From NCBI RefSeq assembly GCF_038896935.1, contig NZ_JBANDC010000005.1, positions 62,001-126,000 on the forward strand: a DNA stretch of 64,000 nt. The letters run 5' to 3'. This document shows, one piece after another, positions 28,825 to 37,083 of the stretch. The notes under the pieces were generated by a model, which worked only from the letters and a program-made list of their open reading frames with translations, was not told the origin of the DNA and made no database searches. Position 1 is the stretch's first letter; each line of letters opens with the position of its first letter. Source of the stretch: Collimonas rhizosphaerae (lineage in GTDB: Bacteria; Pseudomonadota; Gammaproteobacteria; Burkholderiales; Burkholderiaceae_D). The translations under genes were made by a program, and so were the position numbers.

Positions 28825-29070
28825 TAGTTGCCCCAGGCACGCCACTGCTGCCAACACACTTGAACAAATTACGATATCAAGCGCTTTCCTGCCGCTTACA
28901 AACCGTTTTGTAACTTAGCCCTGCCATTGCCATTCAGCATCCACAAATAGTTACAATCCGAAACCAAACGTTACCTCACTGCAAGAACCTGCACACTAGA
29001 ATCGGTATAAATCATATATACAAAGACATTCTGTGCTGCGTACCATAATTCATGCAAGAAAGAGGGCCAT

Positions 29071-29721
29071 ATGGGTAGTCGTTTCAACAACCTGACGGTC
29101 GTCGAACGCGAGGCCCCTCAGAGGATATTCCGGGAGGAAGATTTGCATCCGCAACTCTTCGCAGTGACCCGGACCGACCGCGCAAAACTGAACGGCCATG
29201 CTGCCAAGGTCATATGGCTCACCGGCCTGTCCGGTTCAGGCAAATCGACTATCGCCAATGCCCTTGCGATGGAATTGCACGCAATGGGCAGGCATTCCTA
29301 CATCCTCGACGGCGATAACGTCCGCGCGGGGTTAAACAGGGACCTGGGATTTTCCGACGCCTGCCGCGCCGAAAACATGCGCCGCATATCCGAAGTCGCC
29401 AAACTGATGATGGATGCAGGACTGATCGTTATCACCGCGTTCATTTCGCCGTTTCACAAGGAACGGGAAATGGCCAGGGAGCTGATTGGCGACGCCGATT
29501 TTATCGAGGTATATATCAACACACCGCTGGCTGTGTGCGAGCAAAGAGACCCAAAAGGCTTGTACCGGAAAACAAGGTCAGGGCAGTTGAAGAACATGAC
29601 CGGCATCGACAGTCCCTACGAAGCTCCAGAACACCCAACCGCAGTTATTGACTGCGGCGCCACCACGGTTGAGGCGGGAGTCGGCCTCCTCCTCAACCTG
29701 CTTGATCGATCGTCGAAATGA
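29071..29721 (+). CDS. cysC: Adenylylsulfate (APS) kinase
   Basis: A 216-residue kinase making PAPS from APS and ATP. The P-loop is GLSGSGKST, followed by the conserved LDGDNVRAGLNRDLGFS, RISEVAKLMMDAGLIVITAFISP and the substrate lid YRKTRSG. An N-terminal extension of about 40 residues precedes the kinase core. It is stand-alone and coupled (ATGA, 29718-29721) to a sulfotransferase gene, not part of the cys operon. Composition is more AT-rich than neighbours. The product PAPS is not needed by the APS-type CysH in this genome region. Confidence 0.92.
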   Translation: MGSRFNNLTVVEREAPQRIFREEDLHPQLFAVTRTDRAKLNGHAAKVIWLTGLSGSGKSTIANALAMELHAMGRHSYILDGDNVRAGLNRDLGFSDACRAENMRRISEVAKLMMDAGLIVITAFISPFHKEREMARELIGDADFIEVYINTPLAVCEQRDPKGLYRKTRSGQLKNMTGIDSPYEAPEHPTAVIDCGATTVEAGVGLLLNLLDRSSK

Positions 29722-30524
29722 TTAATCCGCATTCAATCCGGGAGGACGGCAATCCTCCCGTCATCATCCATTACCACATCTTCAAGAATGCAGGCAGCAG
29801 TCTGGATCTGGCGCTGCAGCAGCATTTCGGAAATCAATGGACGACCTACGAAGGCAGTCACGCGCACGATCTGAGAACGAGCGCGGACATAGGCAAGTTC
29901 CTGAAAGCCAATCCAGCGATAAGAGCGCTGTCCAGCCATCTGGCGCGGCCGCCGCTGCCGCATGGCAATGCGCTGCCCATCGTTTTCTTGAGGAATCCGC
30001 TGTTACGGGCTCGCTCAGTGTACGAATTTACCCGCAAGGATCCGGGGCAGCCATTCAGGGAAGCAACGACAGGTACTTTTGCAGACTACCTTGACTGGGC
30101 TTTATCCGGCGCGCCGGGCGGCGTCGTGATTCGCAACTACCAGGTCATCCATCTGTCTTCAGCGTCCTTTGCCGACCAAGGCATACTCGCTGCGCAGGCA
30201 AGCGATGCAGACCTGCTGGAAGCACAGGCGCTCCTGCAAAGCTGGAAAGCGATAGGCATAGTCGAGAAATACGCACAATCGCTCGAGGTTATCGAGCATG
30301 CATATCGCCAGGTTTTCCCGCAGCTGGCGCTGCAACCGGAACACGTCAATCGCTCAGACACGTCAAGCCAGGAAGATAGCATCAGGGATGAAATCGGCGA
30401 ACGCCTGTATCTGGAGTTCAACCGGCAAAACCAATTGGACAACCAGCTGTATCGATACGCCACGGAGAGACTTGCAGATTTGTGCGCTGCCTACGAGGTA
30501 GGTCAAGCGTATGAAGCTGCGTAG
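29718..30524 (+). CDS. Sulfotransferase-family protein
   Basis: A 268-residue protein with both PAPS-binding elements of sulfotransferases: the 5'-phosphosulfate loop in YHIFKNAGSSLDLAL near residues 20-34, and the 3'-phosphate region FLRNPLLRARSVYEF near residues 90-104. No signal peptide, so it probably acts in the cytoplasm. The HIFKNAGSS form is typical of the family-2-like carbohydrate sulfotransferases. The acceptor is unknown. Coupling to cysC means PAPS is made where it is used. GC is visibly lower than the flanks, hinting at transfer. Confidence 0.75.
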   Translation: MINPHSIREDGNPPVIIHYHIFKNAGSSLDLALQQHFGNQWTTYEGSHAHDLRTSADIGKFLKANPAIRALSSHLARPPLPHGNALPIVFLRNPLLRARSVYEFTRKDPGQPFREATTGTFADYLDWALSGAPGGVVIRNYQVIHLSSASFADQGILAAQASDADLLEAQALLQSWKAIGIVEKYAQSLEVIEHAYRQVFPQLALQPEHVNRSDTSSQEDSIRDEIGERLYLEFNRQNQLDNQLYRYATERLADLCAAYEVGQAYEAA

Positions 30525-30556
30525 CCGGCAAAGGCGCAGCCTGCAGGTTCCTTGAA

Positions 30557-31204
30557 TCAGCCGTGGCCTGGCCTGGCCTGCACGGCCCTCACGATGTCGT
30601 CGGTCATTTGCCGCGAATTCATGATGACCGTGTGGATGGTGGGCAGCAGCTGCACCGGTATTTCCCCCAGCTGTACTTCCTTGACCGACAGGATGCCGTC
30701 GTTCGGCTCGTCGCCGAACGGCATCCAGTTGCCGCGCGGCCCCTTGGTGCCGGCATACACGCGCAACGGGATATCCGGAACCGGCAAGGTATCCATGAAA
30801 TCCTGGCGCGCCAGCAACTGCCCCATCTCGCCGGTCAGCAACCTGAACAGGCGCCACTGCGCCAGCTTCATGGCGTAGCTGGAAGCCTTGGTCGGCGGCG
30901 CCAGGAACACGCCCAGTTCCGGCTGCCGCGCCAGGTGCGGCAATGCGGCCCGCGTCAAGACACAGCCGAGCGAATGGCCGATGACGATGAAGCGCTGGTC
31001 GCCGGTGCGCGCCGCAATGAATTTGCGCAAGCGTTCGACGCAGGGCTGCCAGCGCTCAAAGGCGGCCGAATAGGCAAACAGATGGGTTGTCATGCCGGCC
31101 GCGCGCAGACGTTTGGCGAGCAGCAGCATCGATACCGGCGTGCGCCCCATGCCATGCACCAGGATGGCGTGTACGCCGGCGCTACCGGGCCGTTGGGCGT
31201 CCAT
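30557..31204 (-). CDS. Alpha/beta hydrolase
   Basis: A 215-residue serine hydrolase of the alpha/beta fold: HGMGRTP near the oxyanion hole, the nucleophile elbow GHSLG, and a late His in LPTIHTVIMN. No signal peptide. Families of this size include carboxylesterases and lipase-like proteins; the substrate is unknown. It follows the small conserved gene at 31213-31470 by 8 bp, so the two form an operon. Confidence 0.72.
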   Translation of the reverse strand: MDAQRPGSAGVHAILVHGMGRTPVSMLLLAKRLRAAGMTTHLFAYSAAFERWQPCVERLRKFIAARTGDQRFIVIGHSLGCVLTRAALPHLARQPELGVFLAPPTKASSYAMKLAQWRLFRLLTGEMGQLLARQDFMDTLPVPDIPLRVYAGTKGPRGNWMPFGDEPNDGILSVKEVQLGEIPVQLLPTIHTVIMNSRQMTDDIVRAVQARPGHG

Positions 31205-31212
31205 GGCTGCGG

Positions 31213-31470
31213 CTAATCTTTCTTTTGCAGCTGCTTTTCAAAAGCGACATCCAGCTTGCTGATGCGCTTCGGTTTTTGCGGCCCGTAAGCGTTGACGAAC
31301 TTGACGAAATCATCCAGCTCCAGCGCTTCGCTCAAGCGGATCGGCGCTTCGAAGCCGGCGTTCTGCGTCAGGTAAAACAATTCCTCCGCGGTCCTCACCA
31401 TCGAATAGCGTACATCGGTGCTGCGGGCATTGAGACGTTCGACCGCCGCCGTGGCTCGGGTTGATCTCAT
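31213..31470 (-). CDS. Small conserved hypothetical protein, 85 aa
   Basis: The ATG at 31470 follows AGGAGA on the minus strand. The product is soluble and charged, with a central helical stretch (EELFYLTQNAGFEAPIRLSE) and a Lys-rich tail. No motif for a named family. It is the first gene of a two-gene unit with the hydrolase, so it may act with it. Confidence 0.6.
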   Translation of the reverse strand: MRSTRATAAVERLNARSTDVRYSMVRTAEELFYLTQNAGFEAPIRLSEALELDDFVKFVNAYGPQKPKRISKLDVAFEKQLQKKD

Positions 31471-31513
31471 TGCGTTCTCCTGGTATTTGACATCTGTTCC
31501 AACATTCCTTCGT

Positions 31514-32407
31514 CTACAGTTCGCGCTGGCTGGCGAAATGGCGGCGCCGTCCGTCCAGCGGATCGGCGAAAGCGATTTCGCGCGCCAGCAGTTTCAAGGG
31601 CGCCGACAAGTCGTCGCCCTTGCATGGATGGGCGTCGGGATAAAAGGCATCGTTGATGATCGGTATCCCCAATGCTGCCATATGCACGCGCAGCTGATGT
31701 TTCTTGCCGGTCAGCGGCTGCAGCCGGTAAAGGCTGCAGCTCGCGCGCTGCTCGATCAGCTCGATGCGGGTTTCCGAATTAGGCTCGCCGTCCACTTCCT
31801 GCATCCGGAAAAAAGGCGTGCCGTCCACCATGCGGCTGCGGTAGACCAGAGGCAGCGCCAGGTCCGGCGCGGTCGGCGCCAGCGCCTCGTAGGTCTTCTC
31901 GACCAGCCGTTGCTGGAACAGCGACTGGTAGGCGCCGCGGCTGGCCATGTCGTGCGAAAAGATCACGACGCCGGCGGTTTCCCGATCTAGCCTGTGGATC
32001 GGCGTCAGGTCGGCCAGCCCGGTCTTTTTTTTCAGGCGCACCAGCAAGGTCTCGTGCAGGAAACGCCCGCTCGGAATCACCGGCAGGAAATGCGGCTTGT
32101 CGGCCACCAGTATCCGCTCATCCTGGTACAGGATGATTTCTTCAAACGGGATCGGCGTTTCGGCCGGCAATTCGCGATAATAAAAAATGCGGGCGCCGCG
32201 CCGGTAAGGACTGTCCGGCGCCAGCCGCGCGCCGTCGCCGTCGACCACCTCGCCGCGCGCCATGCGCGCCACCCAGGTGGCGCTGCCGACAGCCGGGAAT
32301 CGCTGTTCCAGGAAACTCAGCAAATCAGGCCATTCGCCCGCCGGCAGCCACAGATAGCTTGGTGCAACGCCATCGACCACCGGCAGCGGCTGGCGTTGCG
32401 GCGCCAT
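31514..32407 (-). CDS. RluA-family pseudouridine synthase
   Basis: A 297-residue enzyme converting uridine to pseudouridine in RNA. The catalytic Asp is in HRLDRETAGVVIFS, and KKHQLRVHMAALG is the conserved C-terminal RluA element. The N-terminal part (about 80 residues) is a partial S4-like region. I start at the ATG at 32407, which overlaps the upstream GNAT stop as TGATG; the longer frame would begin with TTG. The RNA target cannot be told from sequence. Confidence 0.85.
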   Translation of the reverse strand: MAPQRQPLPVVDGVAPSYLWLPAGEWPDLLSFLEQRFPAVGSATWVARMARGEVVDGDGARLAPDSPYRRGARIFYYRELPAETPIPFEEIILYQDERILVADKPHFLPVIPSGRFLHETLLVRLKKKTGLADLTPIHRLDRETAGVVIFSHDMASRGAYQSLFQQRLVEKTYEALAPTAPDLALPLVYRSRMVDGTPFFRMQEVDGEPNSETRIELIEQRASCSLYRLQPLTGKKHQLRVHMAALGIPIINDAFYPDAHPCKGDDLSAPLKLLAREIAFADPLDGRRRHFASQREL

Positions 32408-32898
32408 CACAGTACCCGTTGCCAATAACCGACGTCGATCCAGCGATCGAATTTCTTGCCGACCTGGGCGAAATGCGCCACCTTTTCGTAGCCCATTTTT
32501 TCGTGCAAGGCGACGCTGGCGGCATTCGGCAAGGCGATGCCGCCGATCACCACATGCACCGGCAATTTCTGCAGCTCGGCGATCAAGGCCCGGTACAGCG
32601 CGCTGCCGAGCCCCTTGCCGGCAGCGTCAGGCGACAGGTATACCGAAGTCTCCACCGCATGCTGGTATGCCGCGCGCGTACGCCATTTGGTGGCATAGGC
32701 GTAGCCGAGGATCTGTTCGTTTTCGACGCATACCAGCCACGGGAAGCTGGCGGTGATATCCAGGATGCGATGTTTTATCTGCTCGGGCGTCACCGGTTCG
32801 GTTTCAAAACTGATGAAGGTATCGCGGATGTAAGGATTGTAAATGTCGCAAATGGCGGCGGCATCGGCAATGGCGGCCGGACGGATTGTATGGGTCAT
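32407..32898 (-). CDS. GNAT N-acetyltransferase, phosphinothricin acetyltransferase-like
   Basis: A 163-residue acetyl-CoA-dependent transferase. Motif A for CoA is visible as VYLSPDAAGKGLGSALYRAL, with the preceding YATKWRTRAAYQHAVETSVY typical of the PAT/Bar-YncA subgroup that acetylates L-amino acid analogues such as phosphinothricin or methionine sulfoximine. It is upstream of and coupled to the pseudouridine synthase. Confidence 0.82.
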   Translation of the reverse strand: MTHTIRPAAIADAAAICDIYNPYIRDTFISFETEPVTPEQIKHRILDITASFPWLVCVENEQILGYAYATKWRTRAAYQHAVETSVYLSPDAAGKGLGSALYRALIAELQKLPVHVVIGGIALPNAASVALHEKMGYEKVAHFAQVGKKFDRWIDVGYWQRVL

Positions 32899-32982
32899 GG
32901 CAAAAAACTCAGCTTATACGGGTGAATGCACAATCATACCGCGCAATCGCCCGTGCCGAGGACATCGGCCAAATACGCCGCA

Positions 32983-34875
32983 TCAGGCCAGCAAGGCTTC
33001 CCTGATCTGCTGCAGGGAGGACGGATCCTCGATCGTGGTCAGGTCGCCCGGATCGCGTCCCTCGCATATCGCCTGGATCGAACGGCGCAGCAGCTTGCCG
33101 GAACGGGTTTTCGGCAGCAGGCCGACCACATGCACCCGCGCCGGCCGGCCGACGCTGCCGATCTGCTTGTCGACCACGCCCATGATCTCCGCTTCCAGCG
33201 CAGCCCGCGCCTGCGCCGTATCGACCGCCTGCCGCGGAATCACGAAGGCCACCGCCACCTGCCCTTTCAGCTTGTCTTCGACGCCGACCACGGCCACCTC
33301 CGATACATTCGGATGGCTGGAAATGCTTTCCTCGATTTCGCGGGTGCCCAGCCGGTGGCCGGCGACATTGATGACATCGTCGGTGCGTCCGAGGATGAAG
33401 TAATAGCCGTCGTCGTCGCGGATGCCCCAGTCGAAGGTGGAATAGGCGCGGTTGCCCGAGCCCGGCACTTGCGTGGCCCAATAGGTATCGATGCAGCGCT
33501 GGTCGTCGCCATAGATGGTTTGCATGCAGCCCGGCGGCAACGGCCATTCGATCACCACCACGCCTTTTTCATTGGCGCCGCAAAGCGCGCCGGTGGCTTC
33601 GTTCAACAGCTGCACCTTATAGCCGTACATCGGCACGCCAGGGCTGCCCAGCTTGCCCGGCCTGCTGTCGACATTCCTGGCGATGGTCATGATCGGCCAG
33701 CCGGATTCGGTCTGCCAATAGTTGTCGACGACGGGCACCCCGAGCGCCGATGCAATCCAGCTGGAAGTGGTTTCGTCCAGCGGCTCCCCGGCCAGGTACA
33801 GCGCCTGCAAGGACGACAGGTCGTACTTCCGCATCAGCTCCGGCGGCTGCTTTTTCAGCACCCGGATCGCGGTCGGCGCCGAAAACATGCGGGTCACCTT
33901 GTACTTTTCAACGATGCTCCACCAGACACCGCCGTCGGGACGGATCGGCAACCCCTCATACAGCACCGTCGCCATGCCCGCGATCAACGGCCCGTAAACG
34001 ATGTAGGAGTGGCCGACCACCCAGCCGATGTCGGAGGTGCAGAAAAATGTCCCGCCCGGCTTGCTGCAAAAGATGGTGTCCATGGAGGTCGCCAAGGCCA
34101 CCGCGTAACCTCCCACATCGCGCTGCACGCCCTTGGGCTTGCCGGTGGTTCCCGAGGTGTACAGGATGTAAGAAGCTTCGTTAGATTCCAGCCAGGTCAC
34201 CGGCACCTTGGCGCCGATATGCTGCTGCCGCAGCTCGGCATAATCGACATCCCGCCCTGCGGCCAGCGCCATCGGCGCCAGGCCGCGGTTGACCAGCAGC
34301 ACGTGCGCCGGCTGATGCCGGGCCAGCTTGATTGCTTCGTCCAGCAAACCCTTGTACGGCAATATCTTGCCGGCGCGCGAACCGGCGTCGGCCAAGACGA
34401 TCAGCTTGGGCGTGGCATCGTCGATGCGGCTCGCCAGGCTGTTCGAAGCGAAGCCGCCGAACACCACCGAATGGATGGCGCCGATGCGGGCGCTGGCCAG
34501 CATGGCGAATACCGCCTCGGCGATCATCGGCATGTAGATCAGGACCCGGTCGCCGCGTGCCACGCCCAGCCCTTGCATGATGGCGGCCATGCGGTTGACC
34601 TCTGCATGCAGTTCGCGGAAGGAATAGGTCTTTTCAGTGCCGGTCTCGGTGGAAATCGCGATCAGGGCGGGCTGGTCGCCGCGCGTCGCCACCCAGCGGT
34701 CGACCGCGTTGTGGCACAGGTTGGTGGCGCCGCCGGCAAACCACCTGGCGAACGGCGGCCGGCTGTCGTCGAGCACTTGCGAGAACGGGTGGTGCCAGTC
34801 GATGCGCCTGGCTTGCTCGGCCCAGAAGGCGGACGGATCGTCGATCGAGCGCTGGTAAAAGGTGGCGAAACTCAT
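32983..34875 (-). CDS. prpE: Propionyl-CoA synthetase
   Basis: A 630-residue adenylate-forming ligase of the acetyl-CoA synthetase family. The start at 34875 has AGGAGA upstream and gives MSFATFYQRSIDDP, the PrpE-type N-terminus. The core motif ILYTSGTTGKPKGVQRD, the WQTESGWP segment and the C-terminal catalytic Lys in PKTRSGKLLRR are all present. It charges propionate to propionyl-CoA, the entry to the 2-methylcitrate cycle. A terminator at 34982-35007 separates it from prpD, so it may have its own promoter or depend on readthrough. Confidence 0.92.
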   Translation of the reverse strand: MSFATFYQRSIDDPSAFWAEQARRIDWHHPFSQVLDDSRPPFARWFAGGATNLCHNAVDRWVATRGDQPALIAISTETGTEKTYSFRELHAEVNRMAAIMQGLGVARGDRVLIYMPMIAEAVFAMLASARIGAIHSVVFGGFASNSLASRIDDATPKLIVLADAGSRAGKILPYKGLLDEAIKLARHQPAHVLLVNRGLAPMALAAGRDVDYAELRQQHIGAKVPVTWLESNEASYILYTSGTTGKPKGVQRDVGGYAVALATSMDTIFCSKPGGTFFCTSDIGWVVGHSYIVYGPLIAGMATVLYEGLPIRPDGGVWWSIVEKYKVTRMFSAPTAIRVLKKQPPELMRKYDLSSLQALYLAGEPLDETTSSWIASALGVPVVDNYWQTESGWPIMTIARNVDSRPGKLGSPGVPMYGYKVQLLNEATGALCGANEKGVVVIEWPLPPGCMQTIYGDDQRCIDTYWATQVPGSGNRAYSTFDWGIRDDDGYYFILGRTDDVINVAGHRLGTREIEESISSHPNVSEVAVVGVEDKLKGQVAVAFVIPRQAVDTAQARAALEAEIMGVVDKQIGSVGRPARVHVVGLLPKTRSGKLLRRSIQAICEGRDPGDLTTIEDPSSLQQIREALLA

Positions 34876-34981
34876 GCTGTCTCCTCGCTTCTTGAAAAGA
34901 ATCGTAGGGCTGGAAGGCGAACGCCTTCCGCCTTGCATGCTTCTGCGGCATGTCTTGGCAAACCACTGCGGACAAATGCAA

Positions 34982-35007
34982 CAGCGCCCCGTCAAAGCGG
35001 GGCGCTG
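34982..35007 (-). terminator. Intrinsic hairpin between prpD and prpE
   Basis: CAGCGCCCC (34982-34990) pairs perfectly with GGGGCGCTG (34999-35007), loop of 8 nt. It follows the prpD stop (35014) by 6 bp on the minus strand and is trailed by TTGCATTTG rather than a pure T-run, so termination may be partial. Confidence 0.65.
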
Positions 35008-35013
35008 CCTGGT

Positions 35014-36465
35014 TTAGATCACATACAGGTCAACATACTCGTTGACTGCCATGTCTTCCAGTTTTTTCTGGTCCAGCGACACTTCCAGGATCTTCTGCTG
35101 CTGCTTGGCCGACAGCTGGCGCGCCAGGTTGACCTTGAACTTCGCTTCCAGCAGCGGAATGCCATCCTTGCGGCGGCGGGCGTGGCCGATCGGATATTCG
35201 ACCACGATTTCCTTGAGTTTCTTGCCATCCTTGAATTCCACGGTCAGCGCATTGGCGATAGAACGCTTCTTCGGATCGTGGTAATCCTTGGTGAATGCCT
35301 TGTCTTCGACGCAGACGATCTTGTCGCGCAAGACGTCGATACGCTTGTCGGCGGCGATCTTGTCTTCATAATCGCCGGCTGTCAGGCGGCCGAAAATCAG
35401 CGGCACCGCAACCATGTACTGGATGCAGTGGTCGCGGTCGGCCGGATTGTTCAGCGGACCCTTCTTGTCGATGATGCGGATGCAGGCTTCATGGGTGCGG
35501 ATGGTGATCTTCTTGATGTCTTCCACCGACTTGCCGGCCTTGGCCAGTTCGGCGTGCAAGGTCATGGCCGCTTCCACCGCGGTCTGCGAATGGAATTCGG
35601 CCGGGAACGAAATCTTGAACAGCACGTTTTCCATCACGTACGATTCATACTTGCGCTGGAACTTGAAAGGCTGGCCTTTGAACAGCACATCGTAGAAGCC
35701 CCAGGTCTTGGCGGTCAGCACCGACGGGTAGCCCATTTCGCCGCTCTTGGCGATCAAGGCCAGGCGCACCGCGCGCGAGGTGGCGTCGCCGGCTGCCCAG
35801 GATTTGCGCGAACCGGTGTTCGGCGCATGGCGATAGGTGCGCAGCGACTGGCCGTCGACCCATGCCAGCGATACCGCATTGAGGATTTCTTCGCGCGTCA
35901 GGCCCATCATTTCGGCCACTACCGCGGTCGACGCAACCTTGACCAGCACCACGTGGTCGAGGCCGACCTTGTTGAAAGAATTCTCGAGGGCGATGCAACC
36001 CTGGATTTCGTGCGCCTTGATCATCGCGGTCAGCACGTCCTTCATCTTCAGCGGCTTCTTGCCGGCGGCGATGGCGTTGCGCGAGAGCCAGTCGGCGGTA
36101 GCCAGGATGCCGCCCAGGTTGTCGGACGGATGGCCCCATTCCGCTGCCAGCCAGGTGTCGTTGAAATCCAGCCAGCGGATCATGGCGCCGATGTTGAAGG
36201 CGGCCTGGATCGGATCGAGCTGGAACTGGGTGCCCGGCACTTTGGCGCCGTTAGGCACCACGGTGCCCGGCACGATCGGTCCCATCAGCTTTTTGCAAGC
36301 CGGATACTCCAACGCTTCCAGGCCGCAGCCCAGGGTATCGATCAGGCAGTTGCGGGCGGTATCGTAGGCTACTTTGGATGTGATCTTGTATTTGGTCACG
36401 TAGTCGACGATATCGACCAGCACTTTGTCGTATTTTGGGCGGACGTTGGAGATGTGAGCGGACAT
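35014..36465 (-). CDS. prpD: 2-methylcitrate dehydratase
   Basis: A 483-residue MmgE/PrpD-family enzyme dehydrating 2-methylcitrate to cis-2-methylaconitate. I use the ATG at 36465 (MSAHISNVRPKYDKV); the longer frame adds 15 unlikely residues. Conserved regions are ARNCLIDTLGCGLEAL, RWLDFNDTWLAAEWGHPSDN and FQRKYESYVMENVLFK. No acnD or prpF lies in this cluster, so hydration back to 2-methylisocitrate must use a general aconitase. Confidence 0.93.
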   Translation of the reverse strand: MSAHISNVRPKYDKVLVDIVDYVTKYKITSKVAYDTARNCLIDTLGCGLEALEYPACKKLMGPIVPGTVVPNGAKVPGTQFQLDPIQAAFNIGAMIRWLDFNDTWLAAEWGHPSDNLGGILATADWLSRNAIAAGKKPLKMKDVLTAMIKAHEIQGCIALENSFNKVGLDHVVLVKVASTAVVAEMMGLTREEILNAVSLAWVDGQSLRTYRHAPNTGSRKSWAAGDATSRAVRLALIAKSGEMGYPSVLTAKTWGFYDVLFKGQPFKFQRKYESYVMENVLFKISFPAEFHSQTAVEAAMTLHAELAKAGKSVEDIKKITIRTHEACIRIIDKKGPLNNPADRDHCIQYMVAVPLIFGRLTAGDYEDKIAADKRIDVLRDKIVCVEDKAFTKDYHDPKKRSIANALTVEFKDGKKLKEIVVEYPIGHARRRKDGIPLLEAKFKVNLARQLSAKQQQKILEVSLDQKKLEDMAVNEYVDLYVI

Positions 36466-36565
36466 TGTTTTCCTTGATGATGAAAAATTAAAACGAACAA
36501 TTACAACCAAAAAATTAAAGCAGAAATACCCAGCCGCTCCTGCAACGCCGTCCCGGTTCAGGGCA

Positions 36566-36967
36566 TCAGCGCAGCTTGCACTCGTTGGCCAGTTGCTGTC
36601 CCAGCTTGGAATTGAGCAGCATCGACTTGGCCGGGATCTGGATCCACACCAGGCCGCTGGCCTTGTCTTCCAGGCGCACCGCGCCGGTGGTGGTGCTGAC
36701 CGTGGTCATCGGATAGCTGCGGCCTTTCCAGGTCAGCTTGACGTCGCTGCCGGCGCCGGCCAGGTCGACCCGGTTGCCCAATTCGCAATAGAAATTACCG
36801 GTCAGCAGGCTTGCCGACGGCGCCGGCTCCAGCTTCAGGAGGTTCGGCAAAGCCGGGGCCGGCTTGGTATCGGCCAGCGGCACGCTGGAGCCGCAGGCAG
36901 CCAGCAAGGCGGTAAGTGTCAAAGCGGAAGCGATACGGTAAGTATTCAATGCGTTAAAAGCGATCAT
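36566..36967 (-). CDS. Lipoprotein with MliC-like domain, inside the prp operon
   Basis: A 133-residue lipoprotein (lipobox LAAC, Cys25). After a Pro/Ala linker, residues about 58-125 carry a small beta-rich region starting NFYCELGNRVDL and ending NECKL. The paired cysteines (FYC and NEC) and spacing resemble the MliC family of lysozyme inhibitors, though identity is loose. It lies between prpC and prpD on the same strand. A link to propionate use is not obvious. Confidence 0.6.
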   Translation of the reverse strand: MIAFNALNTYRIASALTLTALLAACGSSVPLADTKPAPALPNLLKLEPAPSASLLTGNFYCELGNRVDLAGAGSDVKLTWKGRSYPMTTVSTTTGAVRLEDKASGLVWIQIPAKSMLLNSKLGQQLANECKLR

Positions 36968-37009
36968 ATGGTCCCGGCCCTAAGGCGTTAATTGAGTAAG
37001 CAGCGGATA

Positions 37010-37035
37010 GTTTCCATCGCTTACGCGATGGAAAC
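37010..37035 (-). terminator. Perfect 11-bp hairpin between prpC and the lipoprotein gene
   Basis: GTTTCCATCGC (37010-37020) pairs with GCGATGGAAAC (37025-37035) across a 4-nt loop. It is 48 bp beyond the prpC stop and about 42 bp before the lipoprotein start. No T-run follows, so it may act as a 3'-end stabiliser or partial terminator setting different levels for prpBC and the distal genes. Confidence 0.5.
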
Positions 37036-37083
37036 ATCTATTGGCTCGCTCCTGCGCCAGTATTGCCATTTTGCATACGGGCG

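Noticed and set aside
30557..31216. Plus-strand ORF opposite the alpha/beta hydrolase
   Set aside because: The minus-strand frame has the GHSLG motif; the plus-strand one has no recognisable feature.
32926..36477. Very long plus-strand ORF (1183 codons) opposite prpE and prpD
   Set aside because: It is the antisense of two clear enzymes, has low-complexity His/Gln/Arg-rich translation and no domain; long shadow frames are expected in GC-rich DNA.
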